Assembly (NCBI GenBank): GCA_910587755.1
Contig: CAJUNZ010000071.1
Span: forward strand, 1 to 14,605
DNA: 14,605 bases
DNA from: an uncultured Acetatifactor sp.
GTDB lineage: Bacteria > Bacillota > Clostridia > Lachnospirales > Lachnospiraceae
Reading direction: 5' to 3'
In this document: in pieces, positions 14,481 to 14,605 of the stretch
Layout: each line of letters opens with the position of its first letter
Numbering within the stretch: the first letter of the stretch is position 1
Made by a program: the position numbers and the translations under genes
Notes under the pieces: model-generated
Seen by the model: only the letters and a program-made list of their open reading frames with translations
What the model was told of the DNA's origin: nothing
The model's database searches: none

Positions 14481-14603
14481 TTATTGGTGCGCGCCTCCCC
14501 ATCGCAGATAGAACAGGAACAGAGGATCGAGAATATAGAGGCTCCCTTCTTTCCAGTCAAGTACCTTAAAAATATCTTCCCGCCCATACAGCAATTCTTT
14601 CAG
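14481..14603 (-). CDS. 3' end of an unidentified gene, ATPase-like C-terminus
   Basis: The minus-strand frame is open from the window edge and ends at TAA 14483-14481, giving 40 residues: LKELLYGREDIFKVLDWKEG, then SLYILDPLFLFYLRWGGAHQ. The YILDPLFLFYLRW pattern is reminiscent of the winged-helix end of P-loop ATPases in which a dipeptide DP precedes a Phe-rich helix. This is a weak resemblance on a short fragment. The stop lies 2 nt before the nuclease-like gene's ATG, so the two are probably one operon with coupled translation. Confidence 0.6.
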   Translation of the reverse strand: MKELLYGREDIFKVLDWKEGSLYILDPLFLFYLRWGGAHQ

Positions 14604-14605
14604 CT

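Noticed and set aside
14348..14587. A 79-codon minus-strand frame at the right edge
   Set aside because: It overlaps, in another frame, both the 3' end of the upstream gene and the nuclease-like gene, which have better protein character and a 2-nt junction.

Overview
The window looks like the chromosome of an anaerobic, probably spore-forming Firmicute, most likely a Lachnospiraceae-type Clostridia. The clues are the gdpP-rplI-dnaB gene order, an oxygen-sensitive glycyl-radical fermentation operon with a bacterial ferredoxin, a CwlD-type amidase, strong AGGAGG ribosome binding sites and moderately high GC. This assignment is inference from gene content; no rRNA or marker search was possible.

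Layout. Positions 1-2947 (+) hold the 3' part of a c-di-AMP phosphodiesterase (gdpP), ribosomal protein L9 (rplI) and the replicative helicase (dnaB), ending in a terminator. A MerR-type regulator with a coiled-coil tail follows (3064-3777, +). A bidirectional terminator separates it from a leftward operon (7517 down to 3800). Read 5' to 3', that operon encodes a pyruvate formate-lyase core, a small Cys-rich protein, a free-standing glycyl-radical domain, the radical-SAM activase and a 2[4Fe-4S] ferredoxin. Divergent from it is a 63-aa DUF1858-type protein (+). Then come a mecA-like adaptor gene (-), about 550 bp of AT-rich noncoding DNA, a 78-aa unknown protein starting at TTG (+), a membrane-anchored GH18 protein (+), a secreted protein with two C-terminal 39-aa repeats (-), a CwlD-like amidase (+), a structured convergent intergenic element, and a DpnII/MboI-fold nuclease-like gene (-). 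The nuclease gene is preceded, 2 nt away, by the 3' end of another gene cut off by the window edge.

The main point of interest is the pyruvate formate-lyase locus. Normal PflB (about 760 aa) carries the catalytic Cys pair and the C-terminal glycyl radical in one chain. Here the core (678 aa) stops just before the glycyl-radical domain, and that domain is made as a separate 80-aa protein carrying RVSGYAV. Together they equal one normal PflB. Between the two genes lies a 67-aa protein whose N-terminal half resembles the linker of the glycyl-radical domain (DDLVKMLD...GHVNVD). It lacks the radical loop and instead has four cysteines. Each gene has its own good ribosome binding site, so this is not a simple frameshift. 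GC-rich or perfect hairpins without T-tracts follow the core and glycyl-domain genes, which could set different amounts of each product. The activase and the ferredoxin, a possible electron donor to it, complete what looks like a self-contained split glycyl-radical system. Whether split PFLs of this kind have been described cannot be checked here.

A second, weaker candidate system is at the right edge: a PD-(D/E)XK nuclease-like protein coupled to an upstream gene whose C-terminus resembles the winged-helix tail of P-loop ATPases.
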